Of a stretch of 64,000 nucleotides of DNA, positions 1 through 13,046 are shown piece after piece. A model generated the notes under the pieces. That model was not told where the DNA came from. It did no database searches and was given only the letters and a program-made list of their open reading frames with translations. The stretch is from Arthrobotrys musiformis (taxonomy: Eukaryota > Ascomycota > Orbiliomycetes > Orbiliales > Orbiliaceae), in the NCBI GenBank assembly GCA_036971715.1, contig JAVHJL010000011.1, positions 744,001-808,000 of the forward strand, read 5' to 3'. Both the position numbers and the translations under genes were made by a program. Within the stretch, counting starts at the first letter, position 1, and each line of letters begins with the position of its first letter.

Positions 1-725
1 TGCCCGTCATTTTCCATAAATCTGTAACATCTCGCTTGAACTCCAGAAAAGACTTTATCATGAAACTCGCCTTCAGGGCCAACGAACGAGCGGGGAACGT
101 TTGGAAACTCCTATTATACAGATATTCGGGGAAATATTCGTAACCGGACGAAAAGGCTACGCCTTGAACTGTGGAGAGTTCGATTGAAGGGAGGGGGAAG
201 AAAGCTTGGACAGCGAAGCATAAAATCTTGAAACACCAAAAGCTACCCACTCGTATCCTAGCCATCAACAGAAGTTCTTGAAACAAACCCAAGATAGGTC
301 AATGCCGTGTCTCAACCGTCCCTATTTGGGTTTGAATCGCGGTTGAGGCATTTCCTCTTTCGTGAAGGAACTCCGTTCCTAAGATCGAGAGGTCTTTTTG
401 AAGTTCCCACTCGGTGGAAACCCTTCCGGCCAGGCTGTCGGATTTTAGCCTTTGCGAAAAAAGGGTCTCTTTGTAATGCTGACGCTCGAGAGACCCGTTC
501 TTCTCCTCGACTCAGGCTTGTTTCAGACATCTTATGTTTGAGATGTATTCCATACATAGCAGCAATGAGAGTATTACGCTATGCTTTCGAGATAGCTAAA
601 AGAATCCTTACATAGGAAATCCACCCGGATCTTAGGCCGGAAGCTAGGCCCATGACGTTGCATTATTTGTATATGATACACTTATCGTAACGAATATCTA
701 AGCTAGCTTCGCCAATACTCGGGGA
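1..725. other. Intergenic, no supported gene
   Basis: No gene is supported here. Two overlapping open frames of 80-100 codons near 307-615 on opposite strands have no recognisable domain or codon pattern. The region lies 3' of RIT1, so its right edge probably holds the RIT1 3' UTR. Confidence 0.6.
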
Positions 726-2389
726 CTAGGTCCATCCCATTAGGAATAGGTTGACCGCTTGAAGGGTCGCTCTCGACGGGTTCGCTTGTGTCCGATCAGA
801 TATGATCCAACTGAGGCGTTGACGAATTATGCTTTTGTCTACCTTCTGGTTCGGGGTTGTAGACGTTGATATGAAACGACCTTGGTAAAGAGGATAGGAT
901 TTATTAGCTAGAATATCCAGAAGAGGGGTGTAAGAAAAATAGCGATCTTGTGCAACGTACCATGGTCGTCAAATAGCTGACATATTAATGCAATTGTGAT
1001 ACCTACCGACACGTTGTTCCCTGTCTGGCACGCAATGATAAGCGGCCGTGGTGAATCCAACGTAAGGTGTTCCCCCGCCCATTTCACTATTTCCCCCAAT
1101 TTGGTTCGAAGCTGCTTGCTTCCTATCTTATTCGGAGGAATGTGCGTTCGATATTCAGGGCACCGACTTTCGTTGGCTTCTACGGCCCCTTCCAGAAACA
1201 AATCGGATTCATAACAGACTATAGCTCCAGCAACGGGTGTTTGAGCTTTCTTCAAAGCTTCGTATGTTACAAGATCGCATATCGCAACTTTACTATGAAC
1301 TTTGCCGAGAATAGATAGGCCTGTGAGGACGTCGGGTGTGCTGTTACTGTTGCTACTCCCAGACTTGACAATCTCATCAATAACCTCAGGTAATTCTGCC
1401 TCAGGAGTCTGGAGTAACCTCTCTCGATTTTCCCAGTACGTGATTGGCAGTAGCCCTCTTGCCCATCCCTCGTGATCATCCCCGGCACCCTGTATGTATA
1501 CAAAGTTCTGTCCGAGTGTTCCCGAGTCTCTCGGTTGCAACTCTTCTCGGAGATACCTCGACGCTGAAAGTAGATAGACGGGGTTGAACTCTTCCCCGGT
1601 GTATTCCACGTCCGCAACGTCTATATCCCGGGTTATCCAAACCGGTTTCATTGGCTTTCGTAGCTGCGCTGCAAGCTTCTGTGTATCGAGCTGTAGCTCC
1701 CGCAGTTGCTTCGAAAACCCATCTATTAATTTAGAGATCTGTGCTCCTTCCGATCCTGAAACAGCATTTTCTGGTAGCTCAACCTTCGCACGCCCCTCGG
1801 AACTACCGGGGAAAAGCACAGAGTTCATGACCGCGCACCAGATTGGAACCGTCTTACTCAGGGCGTCGGGTATAGATTTCCCTCTCCTCGTGCTGTCCAC
1901 GATTATGCAGCCTCCTCTTTGGCCTATGAGCTCCAGGATCCCGAGGTTTAGTCTTCGCAGACTAAAACTCCAACAACCGAAGTGGCCATCTGTGGATTTG
2001 AAGTAGCATGATCCTTCCTTCTGGGAAGGTGGAACATACCAGCTTCCACAGCGTTCATTGGCTACTATGGGGAGATCTAGGGTCGAAGCAACGGATTGAA
2101 CAAATGTAGAGTCGGAGTTTATGGAATGTAAACGGTTTGAGATCGAGAGGCGTGTCGATTTGCGAATGGTGTTTGAGATGGCGTTTATAGAGAGGTGAAA
2201 CAAATCATCAGAAATTTCTTCCCCCGTTGTTTCTATAGGATTTGGCTTCGAATCTTCGTCGGAGGGTAGATCACCTTGTAACGTTTCATTTTCTGAGAGT
2301 TCGTCACTGTCTTCGGGGTTTGTGGTATTCACGCCGTCACTTTCGTCGTCTGACGAAGACTCATCGGTGGGCCTTCGGAAGAATGACAT
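726..2389 (-). CDS. RIT1: Initiator tRNA phosphoribosyl transferase (Rit1 family)
   Basis: The model is complement(join(726..838,961..2389)), 513 residues. Rit1 adds a 2'-O-ribosyl phosphate to A64 of cytoplasmic initiator tRNA-Met, which keeps that tRNA out of elongation (family knowledge). The sequence shows the Rit1 core at about residues 128-190: FKSTDGHFGCWSFSLRRLNL, IIVDSTRRGKSIPDALSKT and VPIWCAVMNS. The second exon supplies the expected family C-terminus (IIRQRLSWI, then ANPSRATLQAVNLFLM). The intron runs 960 to 839 on the minus strand with donor GTACGT and acceptor GTAG; without it the frame ends early in intron sequence. The first 60 residues are a Ser/Asp/Glu-rich extension before the conserved RKSTRLSISNRL segment, so the start is the least certain part. 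The C-terminal phosphatase-like loop reads CQTGNNVSVG. Confidence 0.93.
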
Positions 2390-5159
2390 ATTCCTTCCGT
2401 TTCTAGCATATATATAATTCAGGGCACCAGGTATTTTGATCTAGGCCGGTCTGAACCCCTCCTGTGGTAACTCTGGTCGTGTGCTGCTGGCAGATTTGAA
2501 TATGTATATATATGAACTGCTGTCCAATACAAGGACGAAAGCTGTGGTAATGTCTTGAACGACCGGACGGTCTCTAGAATTTATAGGTACTTGGGGACTG
2601 CGCGTCCGAGAAGAAAGGAAGGAGGGGAATCAAATAAAAAACCGACCAAGATCTTAAGATGAGCAATTATATACCTCTGAAGAACATATGCATATCCTCT
2701 GTTGGATTTTTGGATTTATGGCGTTGAGGGAGATCGGCCTGTGAGAAGAAAAGATCTGCGCCGAAATATTGTGCCACCAACACAACTTAAAAGAGAGATC
2801 GCCAGTGGCTCACTACTCTAAGCTAGGCCACAATGATCGCCGGCAACTATGATCGATTCTTTACCAAATCGCTTATTTTAGGATCGGTCGGAATATCTCT
2901 ACGTTTATTGAACCAGGTCTGAGACGAAGTTTTAGGATTAAAATAGTCACGTGGATCGGTCACAATACCACATCACCGCTTCGGAGTTCCGTGTTGCGAG
3001 TACTAGATCTAGATCTATGGAGAATAAGTATATGGATTGGTATGCTATCTAATTGTGTATTGTCATAGCCCTAGGAATTAACGATCTCGTACATACTCGG
3101 TTGGAGTATTGGTCTTGTCGATTGGGTTAGTAGAAAAGGTTGCCGTTCAGTCTTGGGATGACCAGATGATCTAGAAGTCTCGAAAATTAAAAGGGACCGA
3201 AATCGATTTATCTATGGCCACATGATATCGGTGGTATTTAGTCCCGTATCGAATTTTGGAGTGTTGGATTCGATTGCTCTGAATGCAATCTCGGTCCTAG
3301 AGTATACGGCGAACCGTAAAACCAATATATTTGTCATGCAGGTCTCGGGCTCGGCTGGGCTCGTGCACCTTAAGTTATGCTCATTCGGGGCTGTGGCTGA
3401 TCATAGTTCTTGCTTGGCCAATGGTTATATCGGGAACGTTTCGAGGCTTTCATATCTTAAGATCTTAGAGGGATGGTACTATAGTACTAGACCGATAGGT
3501 TTCGCATATACGCATGGTTCGTTGTGGCATAATTTATTTGGAGAGGCCTTGGTTACGAGACCGAGTTCTCATGCGAGTCCCGTGAATCCTGAAGTTTGAT
3601 TTCAATTAGCCCGACATATGCGCGATACCATCCGTGTATTAATTATATAGCGGCGAAGCAGGCGAATCTGCAGATTGGATTTCAAAGTAGGAAAAGTTAT
3701 ATATAGAATATCGCAAGCTGGCCCGATTGTAATACTGTAGTGATTGGCAACCCACGTAAACGGGAATATTGATACTCATTCCGGGGCTTTGGCCTCCAGG
3801 TGGTATCATCCCAGGTGACACAGAGACGCAACAAATAGTCTAAGTGAGTGTCATTGGTATTCATCCTCCACCAACCGTGGGAGCTAGTCCCGGCTGTACT
3901 GCGCGGCCATAGTATTTACTTTGATTTAAGTGATGTGGGAAATTTGGTAGTCTCATTCCTAGCTCGTGGAGTCTGTTTGGAGACTAAGGTTTCTGCCCGT
4001 ACACCTTGCAGCTGAGCAGTTCCTATAGCTAGGTATACACCAAGTGTATTATATTTCATATGTATGATGTATATTTCATGAGGTCGGCTAACTTGGCCGA
4101 ACCTCATCATCTTGGCCCTTATGCAGGCAAAGAGTGCTGATTTCGATAGCCATGCGCATATGCGAGAGCCTTTTCTTTGTATTTATAATTAAACAGCAAG
4201 CTGCGGCAAGACTTGGATCTTTCCGGGACGCAAAGGATGCATACTTGATCTCGTACAACCTTTGAGGGTTATAAATATTCCCGATAAACATAAGGCTACA
4301 TAGGGCTCTCTCTAGTACGAGCACTCCGTCTTTTTGGTTGTTGTCGATTTTTATAAATGCACCTTGGATTGCGCCGACATAATTGTCGTCGACAAAGTAA
4401 TCCATCGGGTACACCTTATACATTATCGTATGAGTGTATTAACGAGATTTGAGTCTGCGTCGGTTCATTTCATAGGCGTCAGGGTCGTATACAAGAACAC
4501 GGCGGTTTATTCTGTCAAGAATACCCGCTTCGGGGGCTGAAAAATCCATCTGTGATCGGGCCGTTAGACTCCGATATGCGTGGTGTTTGTTCATGCGGGT
4601 GGCAAGCTTTGCCCATATGATCATTGGTGAAAGCGAGCCATTTAAATTGGGCTCGATACTCGTTGGTGTATTTCACTGATATCGTGGTGGCCGTGGTCGT
4701 AGAGTTCCCATGTCTTCTTTGTCACCTACCTCACCACTTGATTCCAACGTGTGAACTAAGTTTTCTGAGTCCTAAGCTCATTTTCGGAGTCTTGACCATG
4801 TTTTTGAGATTTCCGTTGGCGAAATCTTTGTCTGCAGCCCCATTGGGGCTCCGGAGCGCCGGGATTTTGCTTATATGTGCTAGTTTTGGTTTTCTGCCAG
4901 GAAATGTATTAAGGGTAGGTAATTCATTATTTAGAAATCCATTATCCACGGATTTGTAGCCTTTTGTGGTCTGGTGTGATAAATGTACTTGTAGAAAAAT
5001 CTTCTGTACAAAGAGTTAGGAATATGTATTTGGTATCTCGAGTGGTATCCATGATGCGCAGTGACCCCGTACGATTGCTTTCTATATTGGTTTACGCCCC
5101 ACATCTTTATTTTGGGGTATTCGCTCTGGCGATAAGTAGTAGCATTTTTTGCGGTTTGG

Positions 5160-5212
5160 TAGCTCGGTATACATATATGTGTACCCAGTCCTCTAGTTAG
5201 CTCGGTATACAT
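5160..5212 (+). repeat. Short direct repeat pair
   Basis: The 15-mer TAGCTCGGTATACAT occurs at 5160-5174 and again at 5198-5212, a spacing of 38 bp. No function is evident. Confidence 0.6.
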
Positions 5213-8200
5213 CCCATGCCGGCCGCCTCTGTATATAACAACCTAAAGTTCACACGCGATGATAATCGTGCATAACCGTAGTATGATGAATTTTATAGTT
5301 CCAAAAGAAAGCCTGGAAACATATTTGGGTTGACTGTGGAGTCGTATTCCCGGGAGTGTTAATTCATCCGGCGGTCGACATTGGTAGATGTTTATATTCA
5401 TCATATGGAGTCCTAACGCCTTAATCCCTAGGACCCCCGCGAGCTCGAGGTCATGAACATTTTGGCCCAGTCTAGCTCAGGGGGGTATAAACGCTAGATA
5501 TTTTGGGAGTCGGAGCATACCACGTGTAGATTGGCGGGTTTATAAAGCTTTCCCGGTCATGAAGTCTAGACGTCTCAGTCTCGCTATTCTGGGGGTTATT
5601 TCCATAATATCGGTTCGATTTGACTATTGAAATATTCTATTGGAACCTATATATATCACATGCTTGGTTATGTTGGTGACAATCGAGTCTATCGATATAT
5701 ATAGCAGCCATAGAGAGAATATTCCAAAGTTCGGCTGAGAATAACCGCATCTGACGGTCTATAATCATAGTCTTGATGCTCATACCTTTTCCCTTTTGGA
5801 CTGTGCTATATCCTCATACCTCACCCCTGGATATTTTAGAACAGACAGTCATCTTCCCGCCACAACCAAGAGATAGGTATGAAAAGTAGTTTATATATCA
5901 TAGCCTTGAGATTTAAGGTACTTGGTTAGATATGGAAACATGTAGGGAACGACGTTGGATGGATTATTGGAGGTAATACTGTGGTATATTAAGGATATTC
6001 ATATCTAGGGATTCTATGGCTCCTACTTCCCCTCAGAGGTAGGCATATTAGATATCTTGGGACCAACAGAAAAAATGGGTAGAAGCCCTTGTGATCATCT
6101 TGGGGGCCGAATATATCGATGTAGGGTCTACATAACTTGGTACCGCTCCTCATTTTTCTAACCCAGAAATCTACATACTCATCCTCAGTCTCATGTTCCC
6201 ACTTTTCGTTCATCGTCAGCTTGTGGAATCACAGAAACGGCCGAGGCGTGTTATGTATTTTATTACAGTCAATACCAGGCATGTATACCTTCACCGATCC
6301 GGCGAGAGCGGAACCTGGTGGCTATATCGATATCTTGGTACCATGACGGCGTGGAACTTGCAGTTTATATTAACTATATGAATACATGTAAAGACTCGAC
6401 GCTCTTGAGCCGCGCTTGGTGGTATTGATCCCCAAGCTGAGGAATACCATATCGATATATCGCTTTTGGATTCGATCTGTGGCGGCTTTTGGTATATATA
6501 TACTACCTATTTTGATCGCGCATCTGCGAGGTTGCTCCTGGTTTCGATGGGTCTCATGGGCTCATGGGTCTCGTTGGTTCTATTAATATTAGCTGTCGGA
6601 AACGAAGTTTTCATGGGTGTGGTGCTGAATAAGGAGTGTAGCCATAGAAAGGGAATTACATAAATTGGGCAGTATGTACGAGGCCATAGTTCGCTTGATT
6701 GTCTGGTAGTTATCGATCAAGCACACATGCACACCGCCTCTCGGAGTAGGGAACTTCCCGGTAAATATAGCAAGGCACTATAATAAAGATCTCTACATCA
6801 AGTGAGTATCCAATCTTTCCCCGTCGATTTCTTCGGCTTGAAGTATCTATCAACCGGGAATGTCCCATTCAAGTCTTTGAAGGGGATGTATATGACGAAA
6901 TATCCATGTAATCGTCGCAGAGTTCGAGATATTCATATATCCAGCTGGTATAATCTCACACTTAGTGGATTATTTTCCAACTGGCTGTCGATGTGGGATT
7001 CGTAGCATCGCGCGGGTTCGGTTGGATTGCCCTGATGCACTTTTTGGGAATATATAACGGAATCGTACTTTTGAGCTGGATCCATGGACGGTTGCGGTGG
7101 GTGTAGGGGTTTTAATAATTACCATAGAGCTCCCGGGGAAACAATGTGCTTTTTGGGATGGGTACTGGTCTCATTCGCACAGGTCGTATAGCGGGGTTTT
7201 TGTTTGTGTATACATGTATATGCAATGCTCCCCGGTCTGTGGACGAGATAAGGTGCAGCGCTGTGTACATGGCTGTCTTGTGTAGCCAAAGGTAGAGTAG
7301 GATGCGCCGCGCAGCTGCTAAGCACTCCCTTTCCGCAGAGTTGTATATATCAAGTTTCTGGTGGTCATAGCTTGAATGAAATAACACGACCACGCTGTAG
7401 ATACGTATACCAGCCTTGGGAATTTTATGTCGTTATATATGATGAAGACCATTTTTTTGCTTGCCTTAACACTCTTTATATCCGGCCAGTCTTCGGCCGG
7501 CTTTGGCTGGAAATATATCGGTATGACATGCTTTGAGATGGAAGTTGAAGTTGCATTCAGCACTTCGAGATTTCTGAAAGTTCGCGCCCTTGGAAGGATC
7601 AGGGATATATAACCATACACTCACTCAGTATCGTCAATCTTTTTTACGAATTTGCCTCATGAGCCACCTTCGAAAAGGAATTATAATAGTAAAACCGCCG
7701 TCGGGAGGTCATGAAATCAATATTAAAGTTTTTCATCTTAGTATTTGAAACCACTTTCACGCCCTCTTAAATATAAATATCGTTACCCCATTTGAGTCGA
7801 TCGGTCGTCTCGATTTTGGGAGTATATATTCGGGTGCAGGAACGACGTCACCCCATCACAGGTTGGTTGGGAAATGTAAGCCTATACAATGCCTAATATC
7901 GATATATCCCACTCATTGGTGATAAGTCGGGAAGGAAAAGAAGGGCACGCTCACATGGCAGTAACAACGACCAACGGCAGAAACATTAGCTTTTGTCGAA
8001 TACTTTTTAGGTGGTGCAACTCCGGGTATTAGATAAGAAGAGCGCAGATTTTTTTTGCCAGCTGAGTCTAGTCCCGATCATATACAAATTAAATAAAAAT
8101 CGCCGGTTTGGTATATAATGGCTAGGTAAGTTTGTGACATATCGATATAACCATGTTTTCAAAAAAAAGGTGCATAGTCCTGTCGCATGCGCGTATGCAC

Positions 8201-8879
8201 CATGAATATCACCGGATAAACCCAGCATCCGTGATTATAACCATATTCTCAAATAGTAAATGCGTAAAACCTCCCACACAACCATGAAAAGATCATGGAA
8301 GGAGGCGGCAAAGACCCACCCCCGATCCATGACCTCCTCAGTTGCGGCGAGTTCGAACGTGCACATAGGCAGTGTATGTGTACCGCCGAATGACCGTCTT
8401 CATATCCCGATCCATATCTTGATTTATATATAACAAATTTTATATAGCAAACCCCAGATCTTAGACCATGTTTGTTGCTCCGATCGATGATATAGTTATT
8501 GCGAGGAGGGTTCATATCCAGGATCGCTTATCCCCAACCGTCCTCAAACCAGCGGTCATCAAGCGGGGAGTGGTAACTTTATATATATAGTACACCCCAT
8601 CATTCCTCATACATCAGCGTCCGAGAGGTTAGTATGGGTTGGTATATTGCGAAAAGAGTAATATTTATAAAATTCCAGGGTCATTCCCGCACTGGTTGAC
8701 CATCCACAAGTAGCTATGGGGTTAAATCCCACATGACGGCTAGATATCTTCCAGAGCTCTAGAGCTAACCTTTGAACCCCTTCATCTCATAGGTAGGGAA
8801 AATGATTATATAGCGAACCCCATGAACCTCGTTAGAAAGGTCTCTTATAGAACCCGGTTGGGGGCATCATATTCTATTA

Positions 8880-9117
8880 TGGCCTGGCACCCTCAACATC
8901 TATCAGTGTCATGCTCCGTACAACTTAGAAGCGAGACCACAATTTCATTTGTGGGAAGTTTCGAATCTAGACGCGGTAGGGAGTATGATGATCATAGAGC
9001 GGGCCACAAGGTCACCGGTTATAGTCTCTTAGAACCGATGTGGACATCGTAGTTTTTTAGTGCCCTTAATATCCACCAGTATCAAGCCTCGCATAACTCA
9101 GAAGCGTGACCATTGAG
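8880..9117 (+). repeat. Diverged tandem repeat, about 175 bp period
   Basis: The segment at about 8880-8942 resembles the one at about 9055-9117 (shared skeleton CACC/GCCC..CAACAT/TAATAT..CAGT/CAGTATCA..CTTAGAAGCG/CTCAGAAGCG..ACCA). A preceding stretch is also shared (GTCTCTTATAGAACC near 8840 and GTCTCTTAGAACC near 9024). Many differences are transitions. This is an old degenerate duplication; no coding capacity is seen. Confidence 0.4.
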
Positions 9118-10139
9118 AGAGCTGTATCTTCTTGTTTTAATATTCACACCTGATCGATGTCTATATATATGCCTAGGTAATAAATGTATGTGGTAGAATA
9201 TTCCATCTCCTTTCCAGAACCCCGTGGAAACATAAAACCTTCCATCAGAAAATTCCGTAATAGGTGTCGTTGACCATACTGGCTAGACTTTTCCGCTGCA
9301 ATAGCGCTTCAAAACCAGCTGAATTCATGTATTCTAATTTCATCTTTATCAACTTTTATACCAGGCGGATAACCGTTGAAACAAATTATACCACCATATA
9401 GAAGTCGCAGTAAGCTGTATCCACACTGCATAAACCACATTGTGTCTTGAATTTATTTAGTATCATCACCAAAACCGCTGCTTCGTATTACCACCGCAGT
9501 ACCTCCTTCCAGGAGCAACGTCAACCGCTGATATTCATGTAAGACTCCGGTCCAGAAGTAGTGTTATATTTATCCATAGCTCTCCCTTTTCGGTGTATTT
9601 ATATGTATGCCGTGTTCATTTACGGTGAATGCGGCATGTTTTCGTCAGTGCGGGTGGGTATTGCATACCCATTGCATCAGTTCCTTTTCTGCCGTTCATG
9701 GCAACAGCACCGGTATATCGTTCCTCTCTTTTGGATCCATGGAAGGATAGTTGCTGGTGGGTTTATGGTCCTGTATTATCCTTTATCTTCATATATAGGT
9801 TATGAGTACGATCATAGTGATTGGAGGTAATAAGTCGACGATATCTAGGTAAACAGTTGTTACGAGGAAGGTGTAGAGGAAAGAAAGAAAGGAATGAAAA
9901 ATGTTGAATGTAGAATAATATTATAACCACCAGCAGCACCCCTAGAAGCTAGTAGAAAAACCACCTATCCTATACACACAAAGGGGAAAAAAAAAGCTCA
10001 CATTCTAGAAACCAGATGGCGCCTAAGTGCATGCTAGAAAGTCGTAGAAACCCCCCCTTTTCTTCCTTAGATATTATCTCACACATTCCCTTTTTTTTGT
10101 CTTTTTTCCATTATTATTTTTTTTGTTGATTAGGATTCT

Positions 10140-11407
10140 TTACCATCCACGGCCCTGGAGCTTCTGAGACTCTGGGAGAGAGGAGACGGAGACGCCGACC
10201 ATGGCTTCTCCCAGGCCTTCTGAGACCTCGGCGAGGATCTGGGGGTTGTTGTAGTGCGTTACGGCCTATCACACGCTCATGTTAGTAAACAAATCACTCC
10301 GTATAGATTTTCCCTTCCCAGCTTATATTATATATCAAGCGGTGGAATAATCCCATCTACCCTTCATCTCCACATACCTGAACAATAGCCTTAGCCCTCT
10401 TAGCTGGATCACCACTTCTGAAGATACCGCTTCCAACAAAGACACCATCGCAGCCCAGCTGCATCATCAAGGCAGCATCAGCGGGGGTAGCGACACCTCC
10501 AGCTGCGAAATTGACGACGGGGAGACGACCGAGCTGGGCGGTCTTCTTGAGGAGGTCGTAGGGGGCTCCGATTTCCTTGGCCATGACGTAGAGTTCTTCG
10601 TCTGACAGGTTCTGGGCCTTTTTGATTTCGGCGTTGAGGGTTCGCATGTGCTTGACGGCCTCGACGACGTCACCGGTTCCGGCTTCACCCTTGGTACGGA
10701 CTTTTTTGTTAGGTTAGTATGTTATCCTCGTTTCTTTGGGGATTTGGTTGTGATTGAATGGGTGGAACGTACTCATAGCAGCACCCTCGCTAATTCTTCT
10801 CAAAGCCTCGCCGAGATTCCTGCAGCCGCAGACGAAGGGGGCCTTGTAGCCATGCTTGGTGACATGGTGGACGTTGTCAGCGGGGGTGAGAACCTCGGAC
10901 TCATCGATGAAATCGATCCCAATGGCATCCAGGATTTGGCACTCGACGAAGTGGCCGATACGAGCTTTAGCCATGACTGGGATTGTGACGGCAGCCTTGA
11001 TGCGTTTGATCATGCCGGGGTCGGACATTCGGGAAACGCCGCCTTCGAGACGGATGTCGGCTGGGATACGCTCTAGGGCCCTGCATTCCGGGGTTTTTTT
11101 GGTTAGGGAGGGAAAGGATGTGGGTATCAAAGAGGGTGGAACGTACATGACGGCAGAAGCACCGGCTTCTTCGGCGATGCGGGCTTGCTCTTCGGTTGTG
11201 ACGTCCATGATGACGCCGCCTGGGAGGTGGTTAGTTTGTGGATGGCGGGGTGAGGGGTTGTTGGAGGGGTCGTTGGAGGGGTAGAGGGGTACCTTTGAGC
11301 ATGCGAGCAAGAGCGTCCTTGTTGGCGAAGGAGGTCGCATCTTGGGCACCAGAGCCATTGGCGCCGTTGAGGGAGATGTGGGTCTCGACTGGGAGTTCGG
11401 TGGCCAT
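10140..11407 (-). CDS. PDX1: Pyridoxal 5'-phosphate synthase, PdxS/SNZ subunit
   Basis: The model is complement(join(10140..10265,10378..10700,10773..11080,11147..11219,11293..11407)), 314 residues. The enzyme makes pyridoxal 5'-phosphate from ribose 5-phosphate, glyceraldehyde 3-phosphate and ammonia delivered by the PdxT/SNO glutaminase, in the cytosol. Family signatures are nearly complete: GGVIMDVTTEEQARIAEEAG (39-58), VMAKARIGHFVE with the Schiff-base lysine K101, RTKGEAGTGDVVEAVKHMR (167-185) with the second lysine K169 and a phosphate-binding GTGD, NFAAGGVATPADAALMMQLG and VFVGSGIF. Length fits the family (about 300). All four introns have GT-AG ends, and the third contains ATACTAACC as branch point. 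No SNO-like partner is seen in the window, although in several fungi SNZ and SNO are adjacent. Confidence 0.98.
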
Positions 11408-13046
11408 TGTGATTGTTGGTTTGATCGAACAAGAAATGAAGAAGGGGTATGAGTGGTGGTTTGTGGAGGTTGAAGTGGGTTGGAGAGAAGACGGAGGGTG
11501 TGGTTTTATGTTCCTTCGAGGAGAGTGGAAGAGGTTAGCTAGCTGAGCCGGAGCAGAGTTTTTGAGGACCGAGAAAACGAAAAAAAAAAAAAAAAAAAAA
11601 AAGGAAAAAAAAAAGGAAAAGGAAGGAAAAGGAAACGATGGATGAATGGAAATGGAAGGAATCGATCACGCCACCGGAGGATGGACCAACAGCAGGCGAG
11701 CAAGATGCAGAATTGGAGATGCCAATTGGAGGGGATACCAGATGGGGGTTGTTTACGGAAGGGTTTTGGGGCGATGATGGTTGACTCGTGGGGTGGTCGT
11801 GCGTGAGGGAGAGACGGTGATGAGAGAGGATGGATGGAGGGATGGCTGTTTTATACCTTCAACTGTGCTCTGTAGATTAATTAAAATCTATCGATTGATT
11901 AAACAGTGTCGATATCGATATCGATATGCTCTACGGTACAAAAATCCGGGGAATCGAGTTCGAATGGGAGTGACTCAGCAGCAATAGCAAGATATCCGGT
12001 TCCGCAGCTTGGAGGGAAGACACGGTGAAGGATTTATACTCCTCCTCCTTATCTGCTAGCTATGGCACCCGAATATAAATTTTTCTCGAACGTCGCATCT
12101 ACCCGCAGCCCCCATGTAACGATTTTTTCTCCCTTGTCTCTGCTAGTCCATCGATGGGAACCCCCCGATGCAATGCGAACTACGTATTGGACCAGCCAAT
12201 GGCGCATTAGTTCAAAAAAATTCACTAGAAAAAAACCACCCCACCATGCCTGTGGCCCATGGCGGGGTTCTTGCTTGTATTACCTAACGGAACGGGTGCA
12301 TGTTTGCCTAGAAATTATTTCCCTCTCTTTAGGTCAGACAGGGTCTTAGCCGTCGATTGCCGGGTCGCTGCGATGTCGGGCACATGCATACTTGCTCTAG
12401 TCCTCTACATACAGCGCCGTTAACTTATAATTAGCTTTGGAGCTATCTACAGCCATGCCCATCAATATCTAGACACATACTAAGTAAGTACTTTAGGTGT
12501 GTGTCGAGTGTTGTGCGGGAAGCTGGCGAGGGTTTGCCGTGGAAAACCAGCGAGGACTAGGGGAACTTTTTCACCCGGAAAGATCGGACGGAACCCGGGG
12601 AATAATAGACTTCTCCCACGTGCCTGCTGATAACACTTCTCACAGCCAATTGAAAGGTAGTAATTATATAGAAGATGGAACAAGTTGGTTATCATTATTT
12701 CCCTATCGTATCGTATCAATTTTTCAGATTCTCCGATGACTCCCAAAAAAACACACAAAACAGACAAAAAAGGTCCGAGACAAGACACAAAAAGACAATT
12801 CGTAAGAAATAAAACCCAGCCGGTTGATGCCCTTTTCACCCCTTCCCTAGAGTCCTGAGAATAGAATGACATAAAAGAAAAAGAAGAAGAAGAAGACGCA
12901 TATGTATTATGCACAAATTAATGGGAAAGGTAAAAAAAGGAATAAATGGATATCGTCTCATTCATAGCCCTTCACCTGGAAGGATATATGATATGAATCT
13001 AGTCTAAGACTAGTTGGGAGTGTTGTTTTTGTTGGCGGAAGAAGAG
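11408..13046. other. Intergenic: PDX1 promoter and SPO12 3' flank
   Basis: This holds the PDX1 upstream region and the 3' flank of the SPO12-family gene. A 144-codon minus frame at 12480-12914 lies in the expected SPO12 3' UTR and shows no domain; I do not call it. A short GATATC-type run (TATCGATATCGATATCGAT-like) lies near 11912. Confidence 0.5.
11580..11628 (+). repeat. Poly(dA) / A-G purine tract
   Basis: About 22 consecutive A residues are followed by AAGG-type purine runs, about 175 bp upstream of the PDX1 start codon. Such tracts commonly exclude nucleosomes in fungal promoters; that role here is inferred from position only. Confidence 0.7.

Larger units (their letters stand above)
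2390..10139. other. Gene-poor TA-rich region
   Basis: In 7.7 kb I find no coding region I can support. The longest frames (for example 3222-3599 plus and 4088-4423 minus) lack known motifs. Sequence is rich in TATATA, GATATC and CGATAT words, yet CpG is still common, so it does not look like heavily RIP-mutated DNA throughout. Small local repeats are noted separately. The right end, from about 9850, probably contains the PDX1 3' UTR. Confidence 0.55.

Noticed and set aside
2390..10139. RIP-inactivated transposon as explanation of the gene-poor region
   Set aside because: No transposase or reverse transcriptase traces, no terminal repeats found by eye, and CpG words remain frequent.
12480..12914. 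144-codon minus ORF with hydrophobic segments
   Set aside because: It lies in the 3' flank of the SPO12 gene, has no domain, and begins in a low-complexity TTC/TCT run.
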